Source: Proteocatella sp041738345 (GTDB lineage: Bacteria; Bacillota; Clostridia; Peptostreptococcales; Filifactoraceae). Taken from it: 64,000 nucleotides of DNA. The notes beneath the pieces are model-generated. The model made no database searches. It worked only from the letters and a program-made list of their open reading frames with translations, and was not told the DNA's origin. Position 1 is the stretch's first letter; each line of letters starts with the position of its first letter. The DNA lies in assembly GCA_041738345.1 (NCBI GenBank), contig JBGSPX010000037.1, positions 118,901-182,900 on the forward strand, in the 5' to 3' direction. Both the position numbers and the translations under genes were made by a program. Below, piece after piece: positions 1-9,557 of this stretch.

Positions 1-3000
1 ATCTTCAGAAAGTATAAACGATCCAGAAACCGGAGGAATTTTCACTCCATTTATATTATCTACCGTTATGTTTCCTGCTGTTATTCCATAGAAAGTATAT
101 CCCGGTTTAGCTCTTAGTCTAACTAACGCCTGATATGCAATTCCAGATTTAAATCTTCCATTTGCATCAAGTTCGCCCATCCAACTTACAGTTTCACTTC
201 CATATTGAGGATACCAATCTGGATTAGTTGCTATTGTAGTACTTGGAAGAGATCCTACCCTTGGAGTTATACTATAAATATCAACAGCTTTGATTTTTGT
301 TTTAACTTTTAATTCTTTTGAATATATGATACGTGGCTGATCTCCATCAAGTATGCTTATCTTGACTTTTGCACCATCATGATCTTTTGTTAGTATTAAG
401 CTATTAAGGTCACTATTTACACTTCCTATTTCAGTTTTACCATCTTTTAATAAAAGTGTAACTTTTATACCTTTTGCAGTGAAGACTCCTCCAGTATCAC
501 CAAATACTAGATTTTCACCTGTTTTACCGTATTCTTTAAGAAGTACAGTCATTGATTTTATATCCAATACATCATCTACAAAAAACATTTTAGTCTTTGG
601 CGGAGTTCCTTCTTGTGTTGGATCTACAAGCATCTCAAATAATTCTATTCCATTTTCAGGTTTTACTACTATTGGAATATACGCAAGTTCCACACTATTG
701 TAACTTGTCGGTATTGGATTACCATTTGTATCTAGTCTAACACCTGACTCAGAATGAATTATTTTTACAGCAACATCTTTTCTCTGCCAAGTATAATCTG
801 GAGATGTTACTAAATCTGGTCCTGGAATTATGGTTCCAGATGCAGTCTTTTGCATAACTAGAATCTGCATATTTCTGAAAGTATCTCCAGTTGAATAGTT
901 ATATGGTTTCCATGTGTTTTGATCACTTCTGCTTGTATATTCATACAGCTTCGCTGAAGGAGTTGTACTTGCCGTTCCATAAAGCACTTTCGTACTATCT
1001 GAAGCTTGAGGATTATCAGGATTTTGATTAACTATAGAATCTCTGAATACTGTGATATCCCAATTTTGAAGATTAACAGTATTTCCCTCATCAAGTTGAA
1101 CCCCCATCCCTGTAACCGTAGCACTTACAGCTTTTGAAGGTGGTTTAATCTGCATGTTTATTTCTACACTTGCTGGAGCTACATCTTTTGCACTATGAGT
1201 TATTTTGATTTTCTTTACATTATCAATATCTCCAAGCCCAACATCTGTTCCATGCTCAACCAAAACGTCTTTTTTAGCTATTTCTTGTGTAATTTTAACT
1301 TCTCTTAAAATATCTCCATTTGCAGCTTTTGTTCTATATAAATCTGCCACTGTATATTGATCATCACTTGTATTTTGTTTTTTAAATACAAAATCTTTTA
1401 GTGCCGGAATATATCTAAGTTCTATTTGCGCCGCATCTGGGTCACTACTCACAAGTCTAACTTCTAGGTTTGTAAAATCAAATTTATCTCCATATAAATA
1501 AGAGAACTTATAACCTGAAGCCGAAACTGCATTAATTCTTGCTATCGGGTTAACATTTACATACAATGGATCTTGCGTTTTTATTATTTGATTTCCTGCA
1601 TTCCTAAACGACACTGTGATAGTTTTAGTTTCTTGAACGGTTCCTGGTCGCTTAAGTGTAAGTGGAATTCCATTTTGAAGTGAAGTTTCTATACCTATAT
1701 CTTTAAATGAATCCGAAGCTTTGCCCTCTGCATTAGTTGTTTTTTCAAATTTTACAGTTTTTGTAGCTTCGTTATCATATCTTAGTAAAACTTCCATTCC
1801 TGTAAAATCAAGTAACTCCCCATCTATATAGGTAGTTTTTGGTGATGTCATAATCATCATTTCCTTAACTTTAGGAATAGCATTTACTGTAAGATTAAGT
1901 GTCGCTGATTTGCTTGTTGGTACATGTGTTATTTTTACAGTCTTAGTGCTTGCTAAAACTTTAGTTTTTCCATCTGGATTAGGATCTATTGAAATAGAGT
2001 TTGTAGCAAAATCCTTCAAAGGTACACTTGCAGTTGCTCCATTACTATATTTAAAAGTAACCTCTAACCCATCTAAATTCAGAGTATCTCCTACTGTATA
2101 TACAAGTTTCTCCGTCGGAGGATATTTTGTAACCTCCATGCCTGTTACTTTAGCATCTGGATCATTTGGTCCAACAGTTCCGCCTCCGATTCCACCACCA
2201 GGTTGGGTAGTTCCACTACTTCCACCTGTAATCGGTTTTCCATTAGATGTTGTCCCACTTGCATTTTTATCTACTTCAACTTTAGTTGGAACTGTATCTA
2301 TTTTACAATCATTCCCATTTATTATAGCACTATCTACTTGCCCCTTGCCTCTTATAGATACTCTATCTGCATCTGTTTTCACAGTGGTAATATGGCTTCC
2401 TTTTTCTGCAAGAATCTCTGAAGCTCTACCAGTAGATGTCAAATATATACTATTTATTTTTCCGAGTACTTCTGCCTTAGTAAGAGGCGCTGATATTACT
2501 ACCGATGTTATCTTTCCATCAAGAGACATATAAGCATTTGATGCACTTCGATTTACAGTTATTGTGCTTATATCTGAATTTTTATCTACATATAAATCCG
2601 AGTCCTCACCTTTTACTTCAATAGTTTTTATTTTAGCTTTTTCGACTCTTACTTCTCCTCTCCTCACATTTGGGATAAGAGCTTCAATTTCTCCTGTCAC
2701 ATAATTTCTAGAACCTGCATTTACATTTACAGTTCCTACAATAGCAGGTTTTTCAACCTTTAGATTTAAATCTCTTGTTTCTTTTTCCATATATACAAGA
2801 GGTATATCTGAATCACCTTTTACAACAACTGAATTAGGTCCCCCGCCTTTTATAACAAGTTTTCCTCTCACCTTTACATTATCTAAGGTTACAGTCCCTT
2901 CGCCTACACTTGCTGAAATCCATAGATTATCTACTATTTTGTTAGAAATAATAGTTCCCGAAGTTTCAACTAGTATATCATTAGGTCCTACAAATATCTT

Positions 3001-3654
3001 GTGTAGTTCCGTGGTTTGACTTTGAGACATAGCTCTATTGCTTACTGCCGCCATTATACCTCTTGTTACAGTAGTCTGCGGTCTCAATGTATTATCTGGA
3101 TATCCAGCAAATAGTCCTTCTTTCACCGCTGCGGCAAAATAGTAATTATATCCTTGTGTTATTTTTCCATAATCGCTAAATTTCGAAACTGGATCAAGTG
3201 TTTTTGATTCAAGTCCCATAACTTGTGCAAACATAGCACCTATCTGTTCTCTTGTTGCTGGAGCATTGGGCTTAAGCCTTTTCCCTGGCGCTATTGAAAG
3301 CAGATATCCATTTTCAACTGCAAGGGCTATATCTGCCGAATACCACTGATATGGATTTACATCTGTATACGGAATTGAGTATACATCGCCTGCACCTACT
3401 ATATTAAATGCTTTATTTATTATTTTTACCGTTTCCGCTATGGTTACATATCTATCTGGCTTCATGCTTCCATCTGGATACCCCCCCATAACACCATTAC
3501 TCGCCATTGCTAAAAGATCAGTCTCTGCCCAATGACCTTCTATGTCATTTTTGGATTTATTCTTGCTCGGCGCCGCATATACTGGCACAAACGAGGTAAA
3601 AATCATAACAAATACCAACAATGACGCAATTTTTTTCTTAATTGCTACCCTCAT
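1..3654 (-). CDS. S-layer homology domain surface protein, 3' end outside window
   Basis: An open frame of 1218 codons runs off the left edge, so the C-terminus is missing. It starts at an ATG preceded by AAAGGGA. A signal peptide (residues 1-28: KKK, a hydrophobic stretch, then VYAA) is followed by three S-layer homology repeats at about 36-80, 93-145 and 155-205, with the usual GYPDG/GHWAE-like signatures (GVMGGYPDG; LFAGYPDNTLRP). Residues about 210-460 are short alternating hydrophobic strands that look like a beta-solenoid. A Gly/Thr/Pro linker with GGGIGGG follows at about 485-500. After it come repeated Ig-like (Big_3-type) modules marked by YTVGDTLNLDGLEVTFKYSNG-like lines such as YIDGELLDFTGMEVLLRY. 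The family is exported and bound to cell-wall polymer through the SLH repeats. The ligand or substrate is unknown. A run of seven G lies in the first SLH codons. Confidence 0.9.
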   Translation of the reverse strand, partial: MRVAIKKKIASLLVFVMIFTSFVPVYAAPSKNKSKNDIEGHWAETDLLAMASNGVMGGYPDGSMKPDRYVTIAETVKIINKAFNIVGAGDVYSIPYTDVNPYQWYSADIALAVENGYLLSIAPGKRLKPNAPATREQIGAMFAQVMGLESKTLDPVSKFSDYGKITQGYNYYFAAAVKEGLFAGYPDNTLRPQTTVTRGIMAAVSNRAMSQSQTTELHKIFVGPNDILVETSGTIISNKIVDNLWISASVGEGTVTLDNVKVRGKLVIKGGGPNSVVVKGDSDIPLVYMEKETRDLNLKVEKPAIVGTVNVNAGSRNYVTGEIEALIPNVRRGEVRVEKAKIKTIEVKGEDSDLYVDKNSDISTITVNRSASNAYMSLDGKITSVVISAPLTKAEVLGKINSIYLTSTGRASEILAEKGSHITTVKTDADRVSIRGKGQVDSAIINGNDCKIDTVPTKVEVDKNASGTTSNGKPITGGSSGTTQPGGGIGGGTVGPNDPDAKVTGMEVTKYPPTEKLVYTVGDTLNLDGLEVTFKYSNGATASVPLKDFATNSISIDPNPDGKTKVLASTKTVKITHVPTSKSATLNLTVNAIPKVKEMMIMTSPKTTYIDGELLDFTGMEVLLRYDNEATKTVKFEKTTNAEGKASDSFKDIGIETSLQNGIPLTLKRPGTVQETKTITVSFRNAGNQIIKTQDPLYVNVNPIARINAVSASGYKFSYLYGDKFDFTNLEVRLVSSDPDAAQIELRYIPALKDFVFKKQNTSDDQYTVADLYRTKAANGDILREVKITQEIAKKDVLVEHGTDVGLGDIDNVKKIKITHSAKDVAPASVEINMQIKPPSKAVSATVTGMGVQLDEGNTVNLQNWDITVFRDSIVNQNPDNPQASDSTKVLYGTASTTPSAKLYEYTSRSDQNTWKPYNYSTGDTFRNMQILVMQKTASGTIIPGPDLVTSPDYTWQRKDVAVKIIHSESGVRLDTNGNPIPTSYNSVELAYIPIVVKPENGIELFEMLVDPTQEGTPPKTKMFFVDDVLDIKSMTVLLKEYGKTGENLVFGDTGGVFTAKGIKVTLLLKDGKTEIGSVNSDLNSLILTKDHDGAKVKISILDGDQPRIIYSKELKVKTKIKAVDIYSITPRVGSLPSTTIATNPDWYPQYGSETVSWMGELDANGRFKSGIAYQALVRLRAKPGYTFYGITAGNITVDNINGVKIPPVSGSFILSED

Positions 3655-3695
3655 AAAATATCCCTTTCTTTTGTCTATAGTATTAAAATTCACTT

Positions 3696-3724
3696 AATAT
3701 ATATTTTACCATAAACCCCTTCAA
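3696..3724 (-). promoter_or_regulatory. Promoter of the S-layer homology gene
   Basis: On the minus strand TTGAAG (3719-3724) and TATATT (3696-3701) are spaced by exactly 17 bases, about 40 bases upstream of the ATG and its AAAGGGA site. Confidence 0.6.
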
Positions 3725-3821
3725 AAGTCATTATATTATGCTGTTTTGATATCAAATTTATTTTTTATTTTGATGGTTTTTATGTGACATTTTGTATCAG
3801 TTGCAGAATTTTCATAAAATA

Positions 3822-3862
3822 ATGTCAAATCACTTGACATATTTTTATTTTTTCGATATCAT
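3822..3862 (+). promoter_or_regulatory. Promoter with palindromic operator for the XRE regulator
   Basis: ATGTCAA (3822-3828), a 5-base spacer and TTGACAT (3834-3840) form a perfect inverted repeat. Its right arm contains the -35 box TTGACA (3834-3839). Seventeen bases later TATCAT (3857-3862) serves as the -10 box. A repressor bound here would cover the -35 region, so autoregulation by the XRE protein that follows is the simplest reading (inference). Confidence 0.65.
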
Positions 3863-3907
3863 TTTAATGAAATGTTTTTCATTCTATTCTAAGGAGGTGA
3901 AATCTAA

Positions 3908-4294
3908 GTGTTATTTGGCGAAAAACTTAAAAAGCTTAGAAAAAATTCAAAAATTACTCAAGGAGAATTATCTAAAAAGCTTAACATCACAACCAGAACG
4001 CTCATAAACTATGAGAGTGGAAAGTGTTACCCTAAACAAACTGAGATATATTCTACAATAGCCTCGGTTTTTGATGTCAGCATTGATTACCTTATATCAG
4101 ATACCGACTCCGATGTTTTTTCTACATATAAATTTACAAATGACCCTCTTAAGCAAGCTAAAAATTTAGTGCATGAACTCACTACTTTATTCGAACATGG
4201 TAATCTATGCGAATCTGAAAAAGATGCAGTAATGAAAGCTATTTCCGCTTCATATTGGGAGACCAAAAACATCAATGCTTCTTCTGGATTTTAA
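3908..4294 (+). CDS. XRE-family helix-turn-helix transcriptional regulator
   Basis: This 128-residue protein starts at GTG, placed 8 bases after a strong AAGGAGGTG site. Residues 3-58 are a classic Cro/C1-type helix-turn-helix: FGEKLKKLRKNSKITQGEL, then the recognition helix TTRTLINYESGKCYPK and the closing VFDVSIDYLI. The remaining 70 residues are a short helical tail with no recognised ligand domain, probably for dimerisation. It is a single-gene unit with its own promoter and palindrome. It converges on the phosphodiesterase gene and shares a terminator with it. Targets other than itself are unknown. It is not in a phage context, so a host regulator is more likely than a prophage repressor. 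Confidence 0.85.
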   Translation: MLFGEKLKKLRKNSKITQGELSKKLNITTRTLINYESGKCYPKQTEIYSTIASVFDVSIDYLISDTDSDVFSTYKFTNDPLKQAKNLVHELTTLFEHGNLCESEKDAVMKAISASYWETKNINASSGF

Positions 4295-4303
4295 GTAATA
4301 ATA

Positions 4304-4360
4304 AAAAAAGCTTTTTTATCAAGGAAATATTTTCATATCCTTTGTAAAAAGCTTTTTATT
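4304..4360. terminator. Bidirectional terminator
   Basis: The arms read AAAAAGCTTTTT(T)ATCAAGGA and TCCTTTGTAAAAAGCTTTTT around an AT-rich loop. T-runs lie on both sides, between the convergent XRE and EAL genes. Confidence 0.8.
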
Positions 4361-4362
4361 TT

Positions 4363-6759
4363 TTAGTATTGTTTAATATAATCAAATGCATCCTCTTGTA
4401 ATAACGGTTTACTGTAAAGATAGCCTTGAACAAAATCGCATCCATACTTTAACAAATAAGTTTCTTGAGATTCACATTCTACCCCTTCCGCAATTACATA
4501 ATGCCCTAATTTATGCGCCATCGAAATCACATCTGCTGTTATCGCTTTTTCTTCTTCTACTGAAAGTAAAGTGTCTATAAATGATTTATCGAGTTTAAGG
4601 CAATCTACATCTAATTCCCTTTCTCTAGAAAAAGAAGAATACCCTGTTCCAAAATCATCTATAGCTACAGATATTCCCATATTTTTCAATAGTCCTATCC
4701 TATGATTTATTTCATCTAGGTCATTTGAAAAAAACGATTCTGTAATCTCTAATTTTATATTGGATTTTATAACTTCAGTTTCTATAATTAGGTTTTCTAA
4801 ATCTTTTAAAAAATCATCTCTTAATAATTGAATTCCAGAAACATTTACAGACATTTTAAGTTCCAAACTAAGTTCTTTATTTAAAATATTTAAAAATTCA
4901 AATGATTTTTTCATTATTATTTTTCCAAGCGGAACTATAAGCTGAGTTTCCTCTGCGATTGGTATAAATTCAATTGGAGATATAAGCCCGAAGGATTTAC
5001 TTTTAAATCTAGCTAGAGCCTCAAATCCATAAACAGTTTTATTTTTTAGATTTATTATCGGCTGATATACTACAAATAAAGAATTTTCATTCATCCCTCT
5101 TGATATACTTGATAATTCATTTTTTATGGCTTCTTTTCTTAAAATGGTTTTTTCCATAGAAGCATCAAAATAGCAACATCTACTTCCCACACTACAGAAA
5201 TTGCCTTCCACTGCTATAGCTGCTTTTTTGAGTAAGTCTTCTGAACTCACATAGTTCCCACTAAGTTCCACTACCCCTACAGAAGCTTTTATATTGTACA
5301 CCTCTATCACATTTTTTATTAGAGCATTTATTTTACTGCAAATTTCATCTAAGTCTATTCTCGCATCATATCCATTTATATAAAATATAAATCTATCTAT
5401 CGCTATATGAAATAAACTTATATTATCGGAATTTAACTTTTCTAATTCTTTTGCCAAAATTTTTATTATATTTTCAGCATAAAAATAACCATATGTTATA
5501 TTTAAAAGATTAAATTTCTTTATATTCACTAAAACTACCGCTCTTTTTTTATCGTGAATGTGACTTGATTCTTCTCTTAATACTTGTTCAAAATAAGCTC
5601 TATTATATAGCCCTGTAAGCGTATTGTGTTCGCTTATATACTTCAACTTCATTTCTTTATCTTTTTGCTTTGTTATATCTTCGATTAAACAAAGATGTTT
5701 TTTAGTATCATTTAAATCTAAATTTAAAAAAGATACCATCATATGTACCCACACATATGATCCATCTGCTCTAAGATATCGCTTTTCCATATCATATCCA
5801 TCAATTTCTCCTTTTTGAAATTGATAAAAATAGTCTAGGTCTTTTTTCAAATCTTCAGGATGAGTTATTTCATCCCAATTCATAGTCTTTAATTCATCCG
5901 CACTTCGATTTAAAATTTTTTGAAACATAGGATTTATAGTATTTCTGCCATCTATAATTGTCGCTATATTCTTTTGTGAATTTCCTATCGCAATTCCAAT
6001 TGTCGCTTGTTCAAAAACTGACCTAAATAATATTTCACTCTCTTTAAGTTTTTTTTCTGATTCTATTAGTTTTTGCCTTTCAAGTCTTAATTCTTTATTT
6101 TGATATATAAAAAAATACAATGCTATTGCAGCTAACATTACTGCCAAACTTATTATAACCGCTTGTATTGTTTGAATTTTTGCATATATATGCCACACTT
6201 CATGGTCATAATCAAGTCCAAAGACTGCCATAACCTTTCCGTTTTCATCAAATATAGGAACTAACACACTGCGCCAGATTCCCCATCTATCTCTATTTGC
6301 TTTCGTTATTATAGTTTCTCCTAATTCAAATGCTTCGAAATATTCCTCACTTGCTTCAAAATAATAATCTCCTGGAGGCGAATAATCTTTAGAATTAAAT
6401 TCTTCTGAATCTGCCAAAATCCTAATTTTGTCTCCTGTCTTTATTAGTATATAAGAAAAAGTTATATCATTATCAATATTTGCTATGAAAGAAAGCGCTT
6501 TTTTTAAATCTTTATAAGATTGATCCTTTTCTAATATCCCTAGATTTTTTTCTGTAGTAAAATTATTTATAATTGTATTAGAAATCCCAGCAGAAGCCGT
6601 TTCTGCTATTTTTATGGCTTCTCTTTCAGTTATATTTATCGCAGTTTTCCAGGAATAAGTTAATAATATGCAAGACGCTACTATTAAGCCTATTAATATA
6701 ACTCTTAATTTTTTATCTTTTAAAAAAATCTCCGTTACGATTTTGCATATTTTCTTCAT
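4363..6759 (-). CDS. Membrane sensor with PAS, degenerate GGDEF and EAL domains (c-di-GMP phosphodiesterase)
   Basis: The protein has 798 residues. Transmembrane segments at about 18-36 and 197-219 enclose an extracytoplasmic Cache-like sensor. A PAS/PAC domain covers about 240-365 and a GGDEF-family fold about 370-540. The EAL domain covers about 548-798. The GGDEF signature is replaced by AIDRF (453-457), so diguanylate cyclase activity is not expected. The EAL domain keeps its metal and catalytic residues: EAL at 580-582, then VNVSG, EITES, AIDDFGTGYSS, LKLDKSF, AEGVE and QGY. The expected reaction is hydrolysis of c-di-GMP to pGpG at the membrane, controlled by an external ligand. A degenerate GGDEF often acts as a GTP-binding regulatory module in this family. 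The ligand cannot be told from the sequence. It stands alone, convergent with the XRE gene. Confidence 0.9.
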   Translation of the reverse strand: MKKICKIVTEIFLKDKKLRVILIGLIVASCILLTYSWKTAINITEREAIKIAETASAGISNTIINNFTTEKNLGILEKDQSYKDLKKALSFIANIDNDITFSYILIKTGDKIRILADSEEFNSKDYSPPGDYYFEASEEYFEAFELGETIITKANRDRWGIWRSVLVPIFDENGKVMAVFGLDYDHEVWHIYAKIQTIQAVIISLAVMLAAIALYFFIYQNKELRLERQKLIESEKKLKESEILFRSVFEQATIGIAIGNSQKNIATIIDGRNTINPMFQKILNRSADELKTMNWDEITHPEDLKKDLDYFYQFQKGEIDGYDMEKRYLRADGSYVWVHMMVSFLNLDLNDTKKHLCLIEDITKQKDKEMKLKYISEHNTLTGLYNRAYFEQVLREESSHIHDKKRAVVLVNIKKFNLLNITYGYFYAENIIKILAKELEKLNSDNISLFHIAIDRFIFYINGYDARIDLDEICSKINALIKNVIEVYNIKASVGVVELSGNYVSSEDLLKKAAIAVEGNFCSVGSRCCYFDASMEKTILRKEAIKNELSSISRGMNENSLFVVYQPIINLKNKTVYGFEALARFKSKSFGLISPIEFIPIAEETQLIVPLGKIIMKKSFEFLNILNKELSLELKMSVNVSGIQLLRDDFLKDLENLIIETEVIKSNIKLEITESFFSNDLDEINHRIGLLKNMGISVAIDDFGTGYSSFSRERELDVDCLKLDKSFIDTLLSVEEEKAITADVISMAHKLGHYVIAEGVECESQETYLLKYGCDFVQGYLYSKPLLQEDAFDYIKQY

Positions 6760-6831
6760 AATTCTCCTCTATCATCTACTCTTTTGAAATAAGCCTTATT
6801 ATATTATTCCCAAAAATATAATCGTTTATTC

Positions 6832-6866
6832 AAAAAAATAAAAAAATAGCTATTGACTCTAGCTAT
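6832..6866 (-). terminator. Terminator of the ABC importer operon
   Basis: On the minus strand ATAGCTA and TAGCTAT pair around a 7-base loop and are followed by TTTTTTTATTTTTTT. The stem overlaps the TAG stop of the ATPase gene. Confidence 0.75.
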
Positions 6867-7887
6867 CTTTATCGTTAAAAAACAAAGCGTTTTTTGTATT
6901 AAATTTTAAATAAACGGTTTCTCCTACCTCATAGGATTTTTCGGAGCTTATTTTTATTCCCAAAGCATCTTTAAAATATTCATTTTCTAGAACAATGTCA
7001 TATGAGTTTCCTTTATAAAATATCGCTTTTACTCTAAATTCTTTATTAGTTTCACTTTCAGAAAAACTTATATCCTTAGTACGAAACATAAGACTGTATG
7101 CTCCATCTATTTTTTTTGTTTGGAATTCTAAATATTCACTTTTAAAAATTCCACGCTCTACACTTCCCTGTATATAAATATTGTCTCCAAAAAAATCGGC
7201 TATATCTCTATTATTTGGCGAAGTATATATTTTTTTTGGAGTATCATACTGAAGTATTTCCCCATCTTTCATTAGTGCAATCTTTTCAGAAAGACTAAGT
7301 GCCTCTTCTCTGTCATGCGTTACAAGAATTGTAGTGATTTTGTATTCTCTTTGTAATTCAAGCAAAAGAGTTCTCATATCCTGCCTTAGATTTTCATCTA
7401 AGCTCGAAAACGGCTCATCTAATAGTAAAATGTTAGGTCTAGCCGCAAAGGCTCTTGCAAGTGCCACACGCTGCATCTGCCCTCCTGACATTTCTCTTAT
7501 TTTTCTATTTTCAAAACCCTCTAATTTAACCTTTTCAAGCGCTTCTCTTGCTATTTTATTATACTCAGGTTTGGGCATACCTTTCATTTTTAGCGCAAAA
7601 GATACATTTTCTAGTACCGTCATATGAGGAAATAGTCTTAAATCTTGAAATACTATTACAGTACCTCGTTTATGTGGTTCCAAATTATCTGCAATCATAT
7701 CTCCTAAAAAGATTTTCCCTTTAGTTTGAGGAATAATGCCTGCTATGGTTTTTAGTAGTGTACTTTTCCCGCAGCCTGAAGCTCCTAAAAGAGATATAAG
7801 CATCCCTTCTTCTACCTCTAAGCTAATGTCTTTTAGTATTTTTTTGCCCGAAAGCTCTACAGATATATTTTTTATAGCTAGTTTCAA
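6859..7887 (-). CDS. ABC importer ATP-binding subunit (YnjD-like)
   Basis: This ATPase has 342 residues. I place the start at a TTG (7887) because GGAGG sits 5 bases before it and directly after the permease stop. An upstream ATG at 7941 would overlap the permease by 41 bases and has no such site. Walker A is GASGCGKST, the Q-loop is VFQDLRLFPHM, the signature is MSGGQMQRVALARA, Walker B is ILLLDEPFSSLD and the switch is VTHDREE. The C-terminal 100 residues fit a TOBE-like regulatory domain of the MalK/PotA/ThiQ type. It powers the two permeases encoded just upstream. It is the last gene of a five-gene operon and has its own terminator. The substrate is not known. Confidence 0.9.
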   Translation of the reverse strand: MKLAIKNISVELSGKKILKDISLEVEEGMLISLLGASGCGKSTLLKTIAGIIPQTKGKIFLGDMIADNLEPHKRGTVIVFQDLRLFPHMTVLENVSFALKMKGMPKPEYNKIAREALEKVKLEGFENRKIREMSGGQMQRVALARAFAARPNILLLDEPFSSLDENLRQDMRTLLLELQREYKITTILVTHDREEALSLSEKIALMKDGEILQYDTPKKIYTSPNNRDIADFFGDNIYIQGSVERGIFKSEYLEFQTKKIDGAYSLMFRTKDISFSESETNKEFRVKAIFYKGNSYDIVLENEYFKDALGIKISSEKSYEVGETVYLKFNTKNALFFNDKDS

Positions 7888-7900
7888 AAAAACCTCCAAG

Positions 7901-8707
7901 TTACTCTTTAAGCATAGTGCTTTTTCTAATAAGATATTCAAAAATCAAAAACACTATAAAAATCGATAATATAAATAAACAAGAATATATAGCCGCTAAG
8001 CTTCTATCTCCACTTTGAATAAAAGGAACCATAACTACAGAAAGTGTTTCTACTTTTCCTCCACCAATAAGTAGGGTCAAAAAATACTGACTATAGGATA
8101 TTATATACGCCATACTCATAGAGGATACTATTCCTGGCATAAGCAGTGGAAAAGTCACATAAAAGAATGATTCAAGTGGTTTTACACCTAATACCTGCGC
8201 CTGAATCTCCAAACTGTCCCCCACTAAAGATGTAATATCAAGCATTATATTTATTGTATAAGGTAGTGCGTATATTAGGTGTACTAAAATCACTCCAAAA
8301 TAGGTATTTGCCCATCCTAATTTTATAAATACTACATGTATTCCCATAGAAAATGCCGTTGCTGGCACTATTATTGGCATTATTGACAAAAATGAAAATA
8401 ATTTTTTAAATTTAAAATCATATAGAATAAGTGCTCTTGCAGTCATCATCCCTATCATAGAAGCCATAAATGCGACTATAAGCGAAAGGATTATACTGTT
8501 TAAAACCAATCCATATATATTTGTACCGCTTGATAATATTTGAGTTATAGCTCTTGTCGAAAATCCAGAAGGCATTATATTCGGCCAAGGCCATCTTCCA
8601 AAAAAACTCCATATTGGGAGAATTATTAAGGGTAATAATATAAGTAAAATGGCAATAACTGTATTAATTTTCATGAAAGTATTATTTTTATTCATAATGC
8701 TTACCAT
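7901..8707 (-). CDS. ABC importer permease subunit 2
   Basis: This permease has 268 residues and about six transmembrane segments. The cytoplasmic coupling loop follows the EAA pattern (IQAQVLGVKPLESFFYVTFP, then LLMPGI). It belongs to the binding-protein-dependent transport inner-membrane family (MetI-like fold). Its start overlaps the previous permease by 20 bases. A second ATG at 8695 overlaps the stop by 8 bases and is an equally possible start, so translational coupling is likely either way. With its partner it forms the membrane channel of the importer encoded at 6859-10789. Confidence 0.88.
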   Translation of the reverse strand: MVSIMNKNNTFMKINTVIAILLILLPLIILPIWSFFGRWPWPNIMPSGFSTRAITQILSSGTNIYGLVLNSIILSLIVAFMASMIGMMTARALILYDFKFKKLFSFLSIMPIIVPATAFSMGIHVVFIKLGWANTYFGVILVHLIYALPYTINIMLDITSLVGDSLEIQAQVLGVKPLESFFYVTFPLLMPGIVSSMSMAYIISYSQYFLTLLIGGGKVETLSVVMVPFIQSGDRSLAAIYSCLFILSIFIVFLIFEYLIRKSTMLKE

Positions 8708-9557
8708 CTATTCTTTCTATTTTCTTAGATACTATATAATAAACGCCCGATAGTATAAGCGTTATTATTAGTATAACTCCATTAAGTGCCATCGCATACG
8801 CCCGATGTCTAAGATCAGGATGGATATATTCAATATATGCTTGTACTGGCAATGCTTTTGGCACAGTTGCTCCAAGCAAAAAAGGCAGTTCATATGCTCC
8901 AAATGAAAATGCAAAAATTATCATGAAAACTTTATTTATTGTCGGAAATGAAAGTGGAAGTATTATATGAAAAAAAACCTTAATTCTGCTTGCACCAAGA
9001 TTCTCCGCCGCTTCACCTAAGGTCTCATTTATATTAGACATAAATGCAAATAAAAAATATGCTACAAATGGAATTTCTTTCCATAAATATCCAATTATTA
9101 TGCCTATACTATTTTCTGAAAATAAAAGCATCGGAAATTTTTCAGAAACATCTATTAATCCAATTAAATAATATACTCTCGCCAAAATGCCACTTTGAGA
9201 AAAAAATAAAATTACAAAGAATGCAGTTATTGTATGTGGTACAAAAATAGGCAGCTTTACTATATTCATAACTTTAGAACTTGCTTTTTTATTCGATATG
9301 ATTGCTAAACATAGTATAATTCCAAATAAAACTGCTATTACTGAGGATGTTAGTGCAATATAAAAGCTTAATTTTATAGATGAAAACAGTTCAGGCTTTG
9401 AGAACACATCTCTATAATAATCTAAAGTCATATCTTCCATTCCAAATGTAGGAATATATCCAAAGCTTTGGATGAAGGCATTGCCCACACCCAAAGCGAA
9501 TATTACTGTTAAAAATATAAATGGAGCTAAGAGTAAATAAGGATAACTCTTTCTCAT
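8688..9557 (-). CDS. ABC importer permease subunit 1
   Basis: This permease has 289 residues and six predicted transmembrane helices. The coupling loop EAAENLGASRIKVFFHIILP matches the EAA motif of importer permeases. Its ATG overlaps the TAA of the binding-protein gene (TAATG), the usual sign of coupled translation. Together with the second permease it should make a heterodimeric pore, as in YnjC/ThiP-like systems where the two halves are on one chain or two. Confidence 0.88.
   Translation of the reverse strand: MRKSYPYLLLAPFIFLTVIFALGVGNAFIQSFGYIPTFGMEDMTLDYYRDVFSKPELFSSIKLSFYIALTSSVIAVLFGIILCLAIISNKKASSKVMNIVKLPIFVPHTITAFFVILFFSQSGILARVYYLIGLIDVSEKFPMLLFSENSIGIIIGYLWKEIPFVAYFLFAFMSNINETLGEAAENLGASRIKVFFHIILPLSFPTINKVFMIIFAFSFGAYELPFLLGATVPKALPVQAYIEYIHPDLRHRAYAMALNGVILIITLILSGVYYIVSKKIERIDGKHYE

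Noticed and set aside
1910..2533. Plus-strand open frame of 207 codons
   Set aside because: It lies opposite the S-layer homology gene, is rich in Ser/Thr/Pro/Val as expected for an antisense shadow, and has no ribosome site.
3655..3907. Possible CRISPR or repeat array in the AT-rich gap
   Set aside because: Only isolated palindromes and two promoters are found. No repeated units with spacers occur here or anywhere in the window.
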